This document shows positions 19,401 to 25,400 of a stretch of 64,000 bases of DNA, one piece after another. Position numbers and translations under genes: made by a program. Origin of the DNA: Stieleria bergensis (GTDB lineage Bacteria; Planctomycetota; Planctomycetia; Pirellulales; Pirellulaceae). The stretch is from contig CP036272.1 of the NCBI GenBank assembly GCA_007745635.1, positions 4,906,115 to 4,970,114 of the forward strand, in the 5' to 3' direction. The notes beneath the pieces are model-generated. The model was not told the DNA's origin, did not search any database, and worked only from the letters and a program-made list of their open reading frames with translations. How positions within the stretch are numbered: position 1 is the stretch's first letter; every line of letters begins with the position of its first letter.

Positions 19401-22074
19401 CCATGCGGTGATGATCCTGAACGGGACTCCGCCACAGGTCAACGAAAGCTCGCTTGATTACAGCGTTGACGAAGACACCGTGCTTCAAGTCCGCGATGCC
19501 GACGGCAGCTCCTCGCCGCTGTTTGCTGGGGACGATGGTCTGTTGTCCAACGTGTTTGACAACGAGGGCGACACGCTTCGCATCTTTGCAGAAGACATCG
19601 TCACCGACGAACCACTGTATGACGCCGATGGCAATTTGGGTGGCATCCTGACACTGGAAGCCGATGGTACGTTTGTGTTCGTTCCTGAATCGGACTTCAA
19701 TGGTGACGTCAGCTTCACCGCTCGTGTGACCGATGTGCAGTCGAATCCAGCTCATAACTTGGTCAGCAACCAGGACATCACCGTGAACATCACGGTGCTG
19801 CCAGTGAACGATCAACCGGTCGCTGACGCACCGGTTGAATTGGGCACAGACTTGGTAGACGAAGACACACCCTTCAGCTTCCTTGCCGAAGACCTGATTG
19901 ATCCGTTCTACGTCCCTGGTCCTGCAAACGAATTGGATCAAACGATGGTGTTTGATACCGTGGGCGATGGAGTCACAAGTTTCCGGACGGAGAAAGGTGG
20001 CTTCCTAGAAATCGTCGACGGTGGACGCGAAGTGATCTACACGCCTCCATTGGACTTCTTTAGCACGTCTGCGACGGATACCGATCAATTCGTGTACGTG
20101 GTTGCGGATGAACCAGGGGTCGGCCAAACCGTTGAAACCGCAGATCGTGTTGGCACCATGACCATCTTGGTCCAACCGATCAATGATGCACCGGTCGCGG
20201 GTGATGACTTCGTCACCACCAACCAAGGCGTTCCCAAGCTGATCGATATTTTTGGCCCCACGGGTTTAATTGCCAACGACACCGCTGGCCCAACAAACGA
20301 AACCGTCGATCAACAGCAGACGCGAACAATCGATACCGCTCAGTTTGACCAGCCGGAACCACTGCGAACCGAACGCGGAGGATTCCTTGTCTTCAGAGAT
20401 GGCACCAGCCAGCTCGAGTACTTCCCGCCAGCATTCTTCAGCGGTGATGATAAGTTCACTTATGAGCTAACCGATAATCTGGGTGCCACCAGCACTGGGA
20501 CCGTGACGATCACGGTCTTTGGATCCAATGACGCCCCTGTTTTCCAAGGTGTCAACGGCCAGAAAGACGGTGGCAACAACCCCATCACGACGTTGAACTT
20601 CATTGAAAGCAAACCCAACGCCACGATCGACACCTACGACCTGTCGACTTGGTTCACGGATCCCGAAAACGATGCACTGACATTCACAGCCAGCGTTCCG
20701 GGGAATCAGACAGCGGTTGAAGCGGAAGTCAGTGGCAGCATCCTGGAACTGACTCGCAACGCCTTCGGCTCGGGCACGATCATTCTGACTGTGACGGCCA
20801 GTGAAGTTCCACTGCCAGATCCTGATCCAAACAATCCGAATGATGATCCGCCACCGCCACTTGAGACGGTCCGTGACATCACGATTAACATCGCCAACAT
20901 CAACGATGCACCGATCGTGATCGGAAGCTTGGACCCTGTGGAAACGGTGGAAGATCAGCCGGCGATCGAAGAGCTGAACAGGGTCTTCTTTGATCCAGAC
21001 AATGATCAGCTGAGCTTCCGAGTGCTTCGGTTGGACAGCTTGATCGCTCCATCGACAACCGAGATTGCGGGTCACCCATTGATCCGCTCGATCACTCGCA
21101 ACACGTCGAACCAACTGGTCATCACGCCACAGCCGAACCAGTCTGGGACGGCCACGATTGAGATCGAAGTGTCCGACGGCGAATTCCGTGCCTCGCACCT
21201 GTTCACCGTAGATGTCGAATCCAAACCGGACGCTCCAGTGGCTCGTGCGGACGAATACATCGTGCCAATCGGCTCGTCATTGCAGGTTCAAGACCCTGCC
21301 AATGGCTTGCTGGGCAATGACTCAGACGTCGATGTTGATGATGTCTTGACGATTGTTTCCAACACCGAACCTGAGTTCGGAGTCCTGGAACTCAACTCCG
21401 ACGGAACATTCATCTACACCAACACCACGACAGTTGACGGCTCCAACCAACCTGTGACCGAGGACTCGTTTACCTATGTGATTTCCGATGGAAATGCACA
21501 AACAGGCAATCGAACGGGAACCGTCACGTTAACGTTCGGTCCGTCACTGTTCCAGAATTCGACCAACCGATACGACGTCAGCGGAGACGGCTTTGTTTCG
21601 CCCATCGATGCCCTGTTGGTGATCAACACCTTGGTCAGAGCATCGAGCCAAGGCAACTTGACCGTTCCCGTTTCGGAACTTGGCACCGCTCCACCACCGT
21701 ACGTCGATGTCGACGGTGACGGCTTTGTCAAACTGAATGATGCGTTAGATGTCATCGGTGCCTTGCAATCCCAAGCGGCACCGGAAGAGATCGTGACATC
21801 AAGCAGCTCCGTGCTGGTCAACCCCTCAAGCCAAGGCCTGCCTTCTCGCGTCGTCCTGCCGGTTGAAAGCGCCGCCAGTGGCGAAGAGATCACCGATAGC
21901 CTGCTGACAAATCTGCAAATTGAATCCCCTGCCAACGCTCGTGCCGCAAGCAACGACGACCTGCTGTGGATTGATCCGACAGAGGTCAGCGAGCAGGATG
22001 TCGATGACGCCCTTGGTAGCTGGGACCTCGACGACAGCGACCTCGATCACAACGGTTTCGATCCGACGCTTTGA
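4423..22074 (+). CDS. Giant LEPR-XLL/dockerin surface protein 1, with inactivated metalloprotease-like domain
   Basis: The frame is open from a GTG at 4243, but the ATG at 4423 is preferred: it places the planctomycete LEPR-XLL-type sorting motif (LEQRQLLAG, residues 53-61) after a basic Ser/Arg-rich leader, as in the paralogue downstream. The product has 5883 residues. In order (approximate residues): a metalloprotease-like domain with lost active site (505-683); PPC-type beta domains (686-931, 2000-2150, 2260-2380, 2523-2660); right-handed beta-helix-like segments starting IFVDKNAG (from 1090); many copies of a small module with the signature TFEFD...AIxxAIN; a GEVED domain (4706-5003); cadherin-like VNDAP repeats (5006-5706); a dockerin-like pair (5717-5784); and an acidic tail. 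Asp/Asn/Gly-rich loops suggest calcium binding. It is probably exported or surface-bound, with a role in adhesion or polymer binding; that role is inferred. Confidence 0.88.
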   Translation: MSSRQRKHSPTEAASQDVSKSSSNASQSASGRKRSRRNQDTRQLRRRQLLEQLEQRQLLAGPQLTGIQPNEGELIGPGTVRSTAPGVLTFRFDQDQEIDPATFEGIQVTRAGDDGQLGTADDVNIEPGLVTLGDPNENEVVVRFAETLPDDNYRLEVFGYDDPARGIVGLRNSLDELFIPSDPDQRSERVEFRLALGSLIEAVVPQPVVRNEADGTLSQNRNEIVVYFNEDPLFVEDDDLGNPTARSAENPRFYQLLLTQETVRTTDDILYHPEEVIYDAETHTARLFFDGDINALPGVPLEGGTWRLRVGTAVDERADLILPPMEMPVRPIAVTDFQHDGLRVEFISKVASGESNTERGILFEDSGAGGLSARLDGNNVVFDFGGVDVTVTDLRAVALNTTAINAVLEIRAERDGLPNAGNLLRLPRSVIGAPPLLMHAVGDTLVTSLDVGIFGQGSEINSVIVKDAIEPQAYDIELIGGNSDPGHRDLSGDVAQLSRHINPEFGPDDQYGVTEIAYNFNGIYDSVGNTDFLNQITEVQKERIREALELWASQIGVQFHETEDEGITFAVGNMANLQDVLGSNLIEGDSTVGSTLNASLRIDSTFTNSAMVFSNQIQFDTLYGEEFTRKSVAGIGFLLGLEQTPDLPDQSIMALVQPFLDADRNAVNGIETLPKDQDLEPVFPSGVDVIHGQYLHRADSVDIDMYRFEVNLGDEDKVGTLTAESFAERLTDSSDLDTRLALYQEISASATADMGVGSSLELTIESLLPGRAGNDTEIRFIQSDRGVGDTEIRVNRQYDQSGRLLSNVILLDLPRRGNFVPNLPAQALVDAINNDPFAASIMRASITTGDPLTDISGTTVNNPLPIRLDGGGLLELAQNDDYFSEDSRIVASLGEGVYYVGVSASGNDSYDPTIANSGIGGRTQGEYELHFKFEPQVDEVDLIRDLDSDRVGVPGTPIDGDGDGVPGGAKNFWFQTRPLHRMVKFTDTGAAIVPGQTVTLESANGVIRTYEFVPLGGSAQLGNIEVGYSDGSIGGASQATSLATALAQQILIREAETGILVQVDGDRLILSGDRSITLSDDFRGGETIGRNIFVDKNAGPNADGSLDRPFNNIANPAVANAFSSASEGDIVRIIGNGGIDGDIATESDNLSYQVGVSDVGGASLEDGRALNIPKGVTTMIDAGALIKFRSSYINAGSSNLQVDRSNSVLQVLGAPRLVQLSRQGEPVETTTLDSEDGSVILTSIRDRSADAGAASNSPLPNAGDWGGLIFRRDMDQVEGRRDLEDNGIFLHQVNNADIRYGGGSNILIDSIQSLVNPILVINTRPTITFNKITQSSDSAVSASPDSFEETSYQAPEFQQGGTFTADYDRVGPDINNNSLVDNSVNGLFIRVPTTASQTPKLLTTSGRFDDIDIVHVLPENLVIEGKPGGSVTSSFAPSMSLVSGRSLNGGRLAAGDYVYKMTFVDRDGFETLASADEFAINVPNDDSSVEVTNLQTIIFGSEFISRRLYRAEAGANPQYRLVADLDAVSLSHIDSLDLGPIDDSTVILDLNRTGTRGRLDASLVMDPGLVMKLSGTRIELQTGTQLVAEGTASHPVVMTSLLDDRFGGGGTFDTNNDADAPIQQLASKGDWAGIYASPLSQVFIDHGVVSYAGGISLLQGGQTRGFVPLELQQAEGRITNTRFEFNNDGQDGAGPIGRFGRMAVAPSTIFIRGSQPILVGNTFVDNDTFETFSGGPNGNDGAIIHIDVDSFNGERRVDTGRATGSIDRYSELDDNFGPLVRYNRYEDNDLPGLNQITGMKIRGGNLVTESVWDDTDMVHLVFDSIVVDNFHSSGGLKLRSRPDESLVIKLGDQDSEFVNGKRDGQGTPNSPTIGTGLTATGTPNDAAGRIGGSVSVLGYPDAPVVLTSYKDDTVGAGLTPDGTQFTDNNGDKISSRPEPNDWRSILLDQFSNDRNVDLVLEYELSTELAPGLNGTVDNAQVLGELAKDLLSSNETQRQGFEIEGFLSNDDDVDTYSFIGTPGTEVWIDVDKTSFTLDTVVELLDANGNVLARSNDSGTEIANGSTVDILDPSHEGTTTSLQARDPLYSEFGVFGVYRDHDTTNPRDAGIHFSLTGNSSDPNARSTYFLRVRSASVNPDDALGGQTKGGYRMQLRLTEDQEFPGSVVRYTDIRFANHGVHVRGLMTSSPLVAEARENESFGDGVRGQNNDIWSSNDEINTYIPPEFPAVYPSLFNEAPLNRAQYLGNILSNQSGVIGVAGELGDEADVDFYQIDVSNDQVVNDLRSFIFDVDYAAGFNRPDTNISIFYDPDGEFDQTEQPRLILFGTDSNIFDDLTSPNGENDPSEKLTRGSIETGDPLIGPVTLREGSYYVAITSAGVEPNAFLLTDRIRREPINSVRRIADARFDLNPPPTTADGPVVPDFFTESDINDNNFSVVADTLPGHGVQTHYDGSTDNTNVFGQVFSESTVALGDAPEDVGGAARAASLDALPWTVNENDEIGGGFISSPRDTSELIPHISVDGRLQSDAADLYEFTVNNDDDRVIIDIDFGLRSIVQDPSGVDTTLHLFREVGNGSYELVDQNFISGTVDGADGSFTLSDPFMDSNEPGGPTIVAGTYVIAVAPDDVTVAVSPTGAIRSSGGTPIIDTSATYRLHVSVENHEFGTNSDSDNVLRYNRRLNAESTTLTSQAFDLTGYSAADLPRLYLNYRLDSSAGDSVTITMTSDQNPGGTDLFGALNDSSRYQQLITELDEFVGHTGIQLQIDYATDEVTVGDNDGLFIDDIIIGFAERGESIFNAPQGVDSFNTFAGSGGSGEYQLEARIATSYANETSDGYAFIQSFDTNDRHIQGVTLAAPAGSQLSDGDTFVLGDGASNQVFEFTTTAGTIEFGNTPVLFSTTDTPAEVAQAIRTAINLQRNIDIEAAAVSGDATGDMTDGRLALSGEARGSLAPVFSANDALSTTLQTNAEGHLLMPAILHDGQGDSNYVRTQSQVIVDSNQISDVRSIGIWSQPGTRDLDPEDIRDGGPFGPLPLGMNAKPDGSHPILQMPPLGNAYPGYAINLPTLNESVIGGMAPGIVVSNNTIDQAGYSGVKVDGQTAPWVLDMADAFFQGVGDGSTITIDAAGTRVTFEFEDISEADLVSGIVPSGAGDGVRNGNVPVYFRDNGPPSVYNSRSLIPQGYSSLEMAASLVQSIQGSILVTNGLAELVHATVGPSPHFRDRSLEFDTPTYLIPDPQPMEWFNAAVYLEGVTGVYVNTSAVVKSDFAPIAESVQQFPRIINNTIYGSDGQESLFPEDNTEANDLLSEAIDTKLGESHRNVYTSTTSIGNNLAPVPATGDVDMYRVNLDVGDRLIVDIDSPDIGGADTAVQIFNARGEVQTFTNANSAPSTVSTSDAVPSHLNPGGGGAEADNDRDPFANFFAPEKGTYFVAVSANSNVSYDPFTLSDRDLNFPASETGVYTVNLETYAPRSFVIGPAPTTPNPRDGQRMRGRELLTSGASIVVTQIPDLPGLNSNTNKVEFVFSGGVDNDPEAPNVVVPVGQADYLSDIMRAISAAMEPYNSGGSPLPNNQGNAAPGPIARVRATALGGFEGENEGINNPIREGLEFTPILHRDGSSANPGTGTSDFDTFKGNRGGFGINDGFGHDRRYSPGDGTTERYVFLENAAKVELHNQAGFFTLDPNPGRDTDQLINETGIMVTPGSSPALLNNVLINLHESVVISESTASGARVGTGSPADRNIKPVEVVAVGTLFQYDETQTTIHSRSMSSAAGLTTNGGIGPSNINGGTDDFNITATTSDLVLVNAGGDNFLPAPFSPAIDRNVDSLRERSAMEIVKSSVGIAISNVLAPSRDGSGILRADNALYPNTGQGSAVFGDRGANELADVIGPVAIAEVPRDNDAEGLDTDPNIGFINLDSGVYTELRIQLRDSGDASDPFFGSGIDNNSVVVSEIEGLRPQGANITVFENDVLLTEGLDYTFNYDATKKIITLTALAGIWRPDRAYRVELNNKDRSVLKAPAGNKVVDGDRVTMTDSNNGRVVFEFESGYVLRLPDPLALTVPIEGTNTGGLIDGGVFIINDGLRPPVIFEFDSDNSTLPTSIPVTLPSEATPNEPSELVQYRNDIANNIAAAITTAINDANIELNVDVLVDGPTVIIGSEANTRLDIATSRLELSAKALGLQMPTSGSDVGGVAVGDQFQIFDGLTTQTFEFVDINSPNPGPNVLPIDITNQPDPLGNLTVPLTGGEVIALVETAIISSGLSITPSVVDQVIYLGLPEDGTVDVLGGVIRTVGVSRTPGDGDLLTLEPSDGSDPVVLEMNRTDERVLGSAPFNDGVTDDNLAVDFTRLSGSQELAETIAGILRPRTIPGLLASEINTDAAGLLQLGGQSGLGLTITGSSIDVVGTPDVTGSSTLEIFGPLELVVPSLPPDDGETFTIFSPFGTPIRYEFDSDGVMDDVTAIRIPFTQFTDQDTLADIVSFVVNLSGAGVVASNQGNGVISLGLIETDRVDTMDSSLASRRGIVADGELFSITQNGFTVTYEFDSVGDGGGVAPGNIPVSFLAGSSVEAVSETLKNAINNNRGLLDVDAMIDADGRIALNDLPGTNIDVSLAPSLRLSGVPGGAVAISVSPSDSAEEVMRSIVSAINSVNVETPGVTTLSATIRGGDTLFVENGVLIDGPVQEYYLPAIRDLQGNPLEANRDDNTTQFTILMPVVARDFGDAADPVNNVPGRYPTSVENDGARHVIDDGLYLGTKIDAEIDGRSSSDALADDLPVLVTTEGVLFDVNTEELTTISINDSVSPLISEGNLIVIDNGLEVVTLEFDLDGRFDEDHFAIQPVVPNSNESIYEAIVAAIEESGIQLAAVEMSADGVTIDGDDEDGISFISYRNPTGAFNRELVTPISVLVTGSGILQGWVDYDGDGDWDPSEAIRFYEEGADPETALPQTSLAVSGDGTQWLTFDTYLPDTTPNPLFPTPSTARFRISRTGGLLPTGLSLSGEVEDHAVMILNGTPPQVNESSLDYSVDEDTVLQVRDADGSSSPLFAGDDGLLSNVFDNEGDTLRIFAEDIVTDEPLYDADGNLGGILTLEADGTFVFVPESDFNGDVSFTARVTDVQSNPAHNLVSNQDITVNITVLPVNDQPVADAPVELGTDLVDEDTPFSFLAEDLIDPFYVPGPANELDQTMVFDTVGDGVTSFRTEKGGFLEIVDGGREVIYTPPLDFFSTSATDTDQFVYVVADEPGVGQTVETADRVGTMTILVQPINDAPVAGDDFVTTNQGVPKLIDIFGPTGLIANDTAGPTNETVDQQQTRTIDTAQFDQPEPLRTERGGFLVFRDGTSQLEYFPPAFFSGDDKFTYELTDNLGATSTGTVTITVFGSNDAPVFQGVNGQKDGGNNPITTLNFIESKPNATIDTYDLSTWFTDPENDALTFTASVPGNQTAVEAEVSGSILELTRNAFGSGTIILTVTASEVPLPDPDPNNPNDDPPPPLETVRDITINIANINDAPIVIGSLDPVETVEDQPAIEELNRVFFDPDNDQLSFRVLRLDSLIAPSTTEIAGHPLIRSITRNTSNQLVITPQPNQSGTATIEIEVSDGEFRASHLFTVDVESKPDAPVARADEYIVPIGSSLQVQDPANGLLGNDSDVDVDDVLTIVSNTEPEFGVLELNSDGTFIYTNTTTVDGSNQPVTEDSFTYVISDGNAQTGNRTGTVTLTFGPSLFQNSTNRYDVSGDGFVSPIDALLVINTLVRASSQGNLTVPVSELGTAPPPYVDVDGDGFVKLNDALDVIGALQSQAAPEEIVTSSSSVLVNPSSQGLPSRVVLPVESAASGEEITDSLLTNLQIESPANARAASNDDLLWIDPTEVSEQDVDDALGSWDLDDSDLDHNGFDPTL
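5935..6470 (+). other. Degenerate matrixin/metzincin-like domain in giant protein 1
   Basis: Residues about 505-683 align in order with the protease domain of the downstream paralogue and with the general matrixin pattern: an N-terminal strand (EIAYNFNG), a helix (KERIREALELWASQIGVQF), then the site region. Where active enzymes have HEIGHxLGLxH, this protein has AGIGFLLGLEQ (residues 633-643, bases 6319-6351). The three zinc His and the catalytic Glu are thus A, F, Q and G. The scaffold residues (I-G, L-G-L) and the Met-turn-like SIMA (about 6371) remain. The reading frame is intact, so this reads as a pseudoprotease rather than a sequencing error. Confidence 0.7.
16480..18230 (+). repeat. 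Run of FEF/AIN modules in giant protein 1
   Basis: Six or so diverged copies of a module of about 75-110 residues follow one another. Each starts with a G-D/E-x-hydrophobic strand, then a strand ending F-E-F or Y-E-F (VVFEFESG, VIFEFDSD, QTFEFVDIN, IRYEFDSDG, VTYEFDSVG), then a helix like AAAITTAIN or ETLKNAIN, then a short strand pair. Further single copies occur near 7405-7680, 13000-13250, 13750-14050 and 18814-19030, and one at 25003-25200 in the second giant gene. The pattern recalls modules in flagellar hook proteins and adhesins, but I cannot assign it to a named family. Confidence 0.6.
21571..21774 (+). other. Dockerin-like domain of giant protein 1
   Basis: Two EF-hand-like halves are visible: DVSGDGFVSPIDALLVINTL and DVDGDGFVKLNDALDVIGAL, separated by about 25 residues. 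Asp/Gly calcium loops followed by a helix match type I dockerin. In planctomycetes such domains sit at the C-terminus of very large exported proteins; their partners are unknown there. Confidence 0.8.
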
Positions 22075-22469
22075 TGAGCCTTCTCAATTTTGAATGCCAT
22101 CATCGCATTGGTGAAAAACGAAAGTAATTCGCGCAATCCCGCCGCCTCGGTCTGCAACCGGGTGGTGGATTGAGCACAATAGAACGGCGAACGTGTTCCA
22201 AGGATAATCCCCTGCTTGGCTGGGCTTTGAACTGCACCTCGCCGTAACACACCATTGACGTACCACAAAAGACACTCCCAGGGACGCCACTTCGTGCAGA
22301 AGACGCGTCACCGCATGTGAGGCAACCGCATGAAACGGTTTCGCTCGGCATGCAACCTGGATAGCTAGCTTATTACTTATTTCATTTCCCAACCTTCCCT
22401 GTTGGGTGCCGACTGTGTCCTGCATTGGATCACAAGCGGCAATAATCACATTGATTTTTGGATCGCACG
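22075..22469. other. Spacer between the two giant genes
   Basis: No gene is supported in these 395 bp. Small open frames on the minus strand show no domain features. I found no hairpin followed by a T-run, so both giant genes may be read through together. The only small inverted repeat noted is CCCAAC...GTTGGG at 22388-22406. No promoter could be fixed by eye. Confidence 0.4.
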
Positions 22470-25400
22470 ATGAGTTTTCGACGCATTGGTTCTCGGCTTT
22501 CTCAGATCTCTAAACGGCGAAACGAGAAGAAACGTCAACGGAGCAAGGCCACAGCACGCCAGAACCTGGTGCAAAAGCTTGAGGACCGGAACCTGCTCGC
22601 CGGGCCGGAGCTGATTGCGATTCGCCCCGATGCAGGCGCCTTGCTAGAAGATGGCGACGTTCTGAAAACGGCTCCCCGCGATTTCAACCTGCTGTTCCGC
22701 GGCGGCGCCGACCTGGACGAATCATCGATCTCCAGCAATTCCGTGCAACTGGTTCGCTCCGGTGGTGATGGAACCTTTAGCGACGGCAACGAAATCGACG
22801 TCGCGATGGGCTACATCGGCTTGCAAGAGCCGGGCCAAGACGACGTCACGAACCTGCAGCAGATCGTGTTCCGACCTGCCAGCGACGCAGCGTTTAATGC
22901 GAACGATCCTGCCGTCGCCATGCCGGACGATTGGTACCAAATCCGCATCGTCGGTACCGGTGCGAACCCGCTGCAAAACCGCGGCAGTGAAGCCTTTAAT
23001 GACGGCTTGGACCTCGTTCAGAGTTTCCGACTCGATCGCGGTGCGCAAGTCGTTTCAGTGATTCCCCAACCCATCAGTCGTGATGGCAACGGAAACCTGC
23101 AACAGGCGAGTAACGAAATCGTCGTTCACTTTGACGATCAACCACTCGACCAAGAGCAGGCCGAGGATCCCAAATTCTATCGGTTGACAAATACCGAAGT
23201 CAGCGAGACCTCGGTTGATGACACAACGATCCTACCGCAGACGGTTAGCTATGACTCCAACACCAATACGGCCACGCTGACCTTCGCCCAGGACATTCCC
23301 GAAGGCACGTTCCGATTGGACATCGGGCAACCTCTGGCTGACGACAACCTCCAAAGCAATGCCGTCCAAGTTGGCACGCTCTTCGCGGGGCAAACCTTTG
23401 TTGACAATAGCTTCCTTGGTGATGCCAGCGGCGTCAGCGATGATGCAACGGATGTCGACTATTACGAAGTCAATGTCTTGCCCGGTGATGACCTGAGCAT
23501 TGGCTTGTTCCCTTCAAGCGCCGAACTGCAACTTGAAGTGGTTCTGACCAACCAAAGCGGTGTCGAAATTGCCACCGCGGGTGCAACGGCTCCCGGTGCA
23601 GTTCTGAACTATCTCGCAGGGGGACTGGCCGGCGGGAACTACTTCTTGCAAGTTCGCAGCGTTGGAGCCGCATCAACCGGCGCTTACCGGCTGGATCTTT
23701 CCACCACGGGAACGAACGTTAGCACCAACAACTCCAATTCGTCGACTCAATCAGCGACGCAACTGGGAACACTGGGCAAAACGACCGTCCAGTTCAGCCG
23801 CAGCATCAACAATAGCGGGCTTCCCAATGTCCTGCTGCCACCAGGGGCCAACGACGAGCCTGGCCACCGCAACTTGGTCGAGAATGACGACCACGTCAAT
23901 TCCAGCTCTGAAGGCATTGGCCCCGTTGCACCTCAGGCGATCCAAACGCGGTACTATTACTTCCCCGACACCCTGGGTGACGATCCCTTAGGCAATCCCT
24001 ATCCAAACTTAATCACCGAATCTGAAAAACAGATTGCGCGTCAGATTTTTGAAATCTACGCCAAGTACTCGGGCTGGGAATTCATTGAAGCCGTTCCTTC
24101 AAACGGTCCCACACAGGGCGGTCGACTTGCGGTCGGAAAGGGCGATACACGATCGATCGTCCCCGACGACGACCCCAACGGTGGCACCAGCTGGGGTGGC
24201 CCTGGGTTTGTTGTCATGAACGGCAACGTCTGGGACAACTCGAACCGCTTCTTTGGCGACAGCTTCACCAATGTTCTGATCCACGAATTGGGGCACGCAT
24301 TGGAACTGCCTCACGCCTACGGTTTGCCCGCAACCATGGGCCAACAAAGCTACTTGAATGGCGCTGCAGTTTACCCAGGCGACCATGACCTGGCACACAT
24401 TCGTCGGCAACAACCGCTCAGTGGTAACGACATCGACCTGTATCAGTTCGATGTGAGCGAACCTGGGACGCTGGAGCTAGAAACCTTCGCTGAACGGCTG
24501 AGCAATCCCAGCTTGCTAAACAGCGCCCTGCAGCTCTTCCGCCAAGACGCATTGACCGGTGAGCTTGAACTGGTCGCCCAAAACGATCAGTACTTTGGCT
24601 CGGACTCTTACATCTCCGTCCCTGTCAATGCCGGCACCTACTTTGTTGGCGTCTCTAGCACAGGCAACACGAACTACGATCCTCAGGTCGAAAACTCTGG
24701 TTCCAACGGGTCCACCCAAGGCGACTACGAACTGCGACTCTCGTTTAGCGCTTCGTCCTTGAACGGTTCATTAACCGACACCAGTGGCACGGCACTGGAC
24801 GGTGATCAAGATGGCGCTCCTGGTGGCGTGCACCGCTTCTGGTTCCAGTCCAGTGACACCGACACGTCGATCTATGTCGACAAGACCAACCTCGCCAACA
24901 ACCAGACTGGATCGACGAGCAACCCGTTCAGCCGCATTTCGGATGCCTTGACGGCCGCAGGCTCACGATTGGTCATCCCCAGTGACGGCGGCGACCTGAG
25001 CGGCGAATCCTTCACCATTGACGATGGCTTTGGCCAAATCACGTTTACCTTTGGTGGTGGCACCACTCCGATCAATCCAACGAGCGACAGTGCTGCTGAC
25101 ATCGCGACCGCGATTCAGGCAGCGATCAACGGCTCTGCATTGAACGGTGTGACCGCAACGATTGAAGGCCGTGTCGTACAGCTCTCTGGCGTCAATGATC
25201 TTGACCTAGAAGATTCGCCAACCTTGCTGAACACACCTAACCTGGTCCAGATTGTGGGCAACGGTGGTTTGGATGGCAACGTTGATACGATCGCAGACAA
25301 CCAGCCTTATCTGATTGGTGACGATGTCAGTGGCTTCCCTCTAGAAGACGGCGCGGACTTCTTGGTCCCTCAGGGTGTCACCGCAATGCTGCACGCTGGC

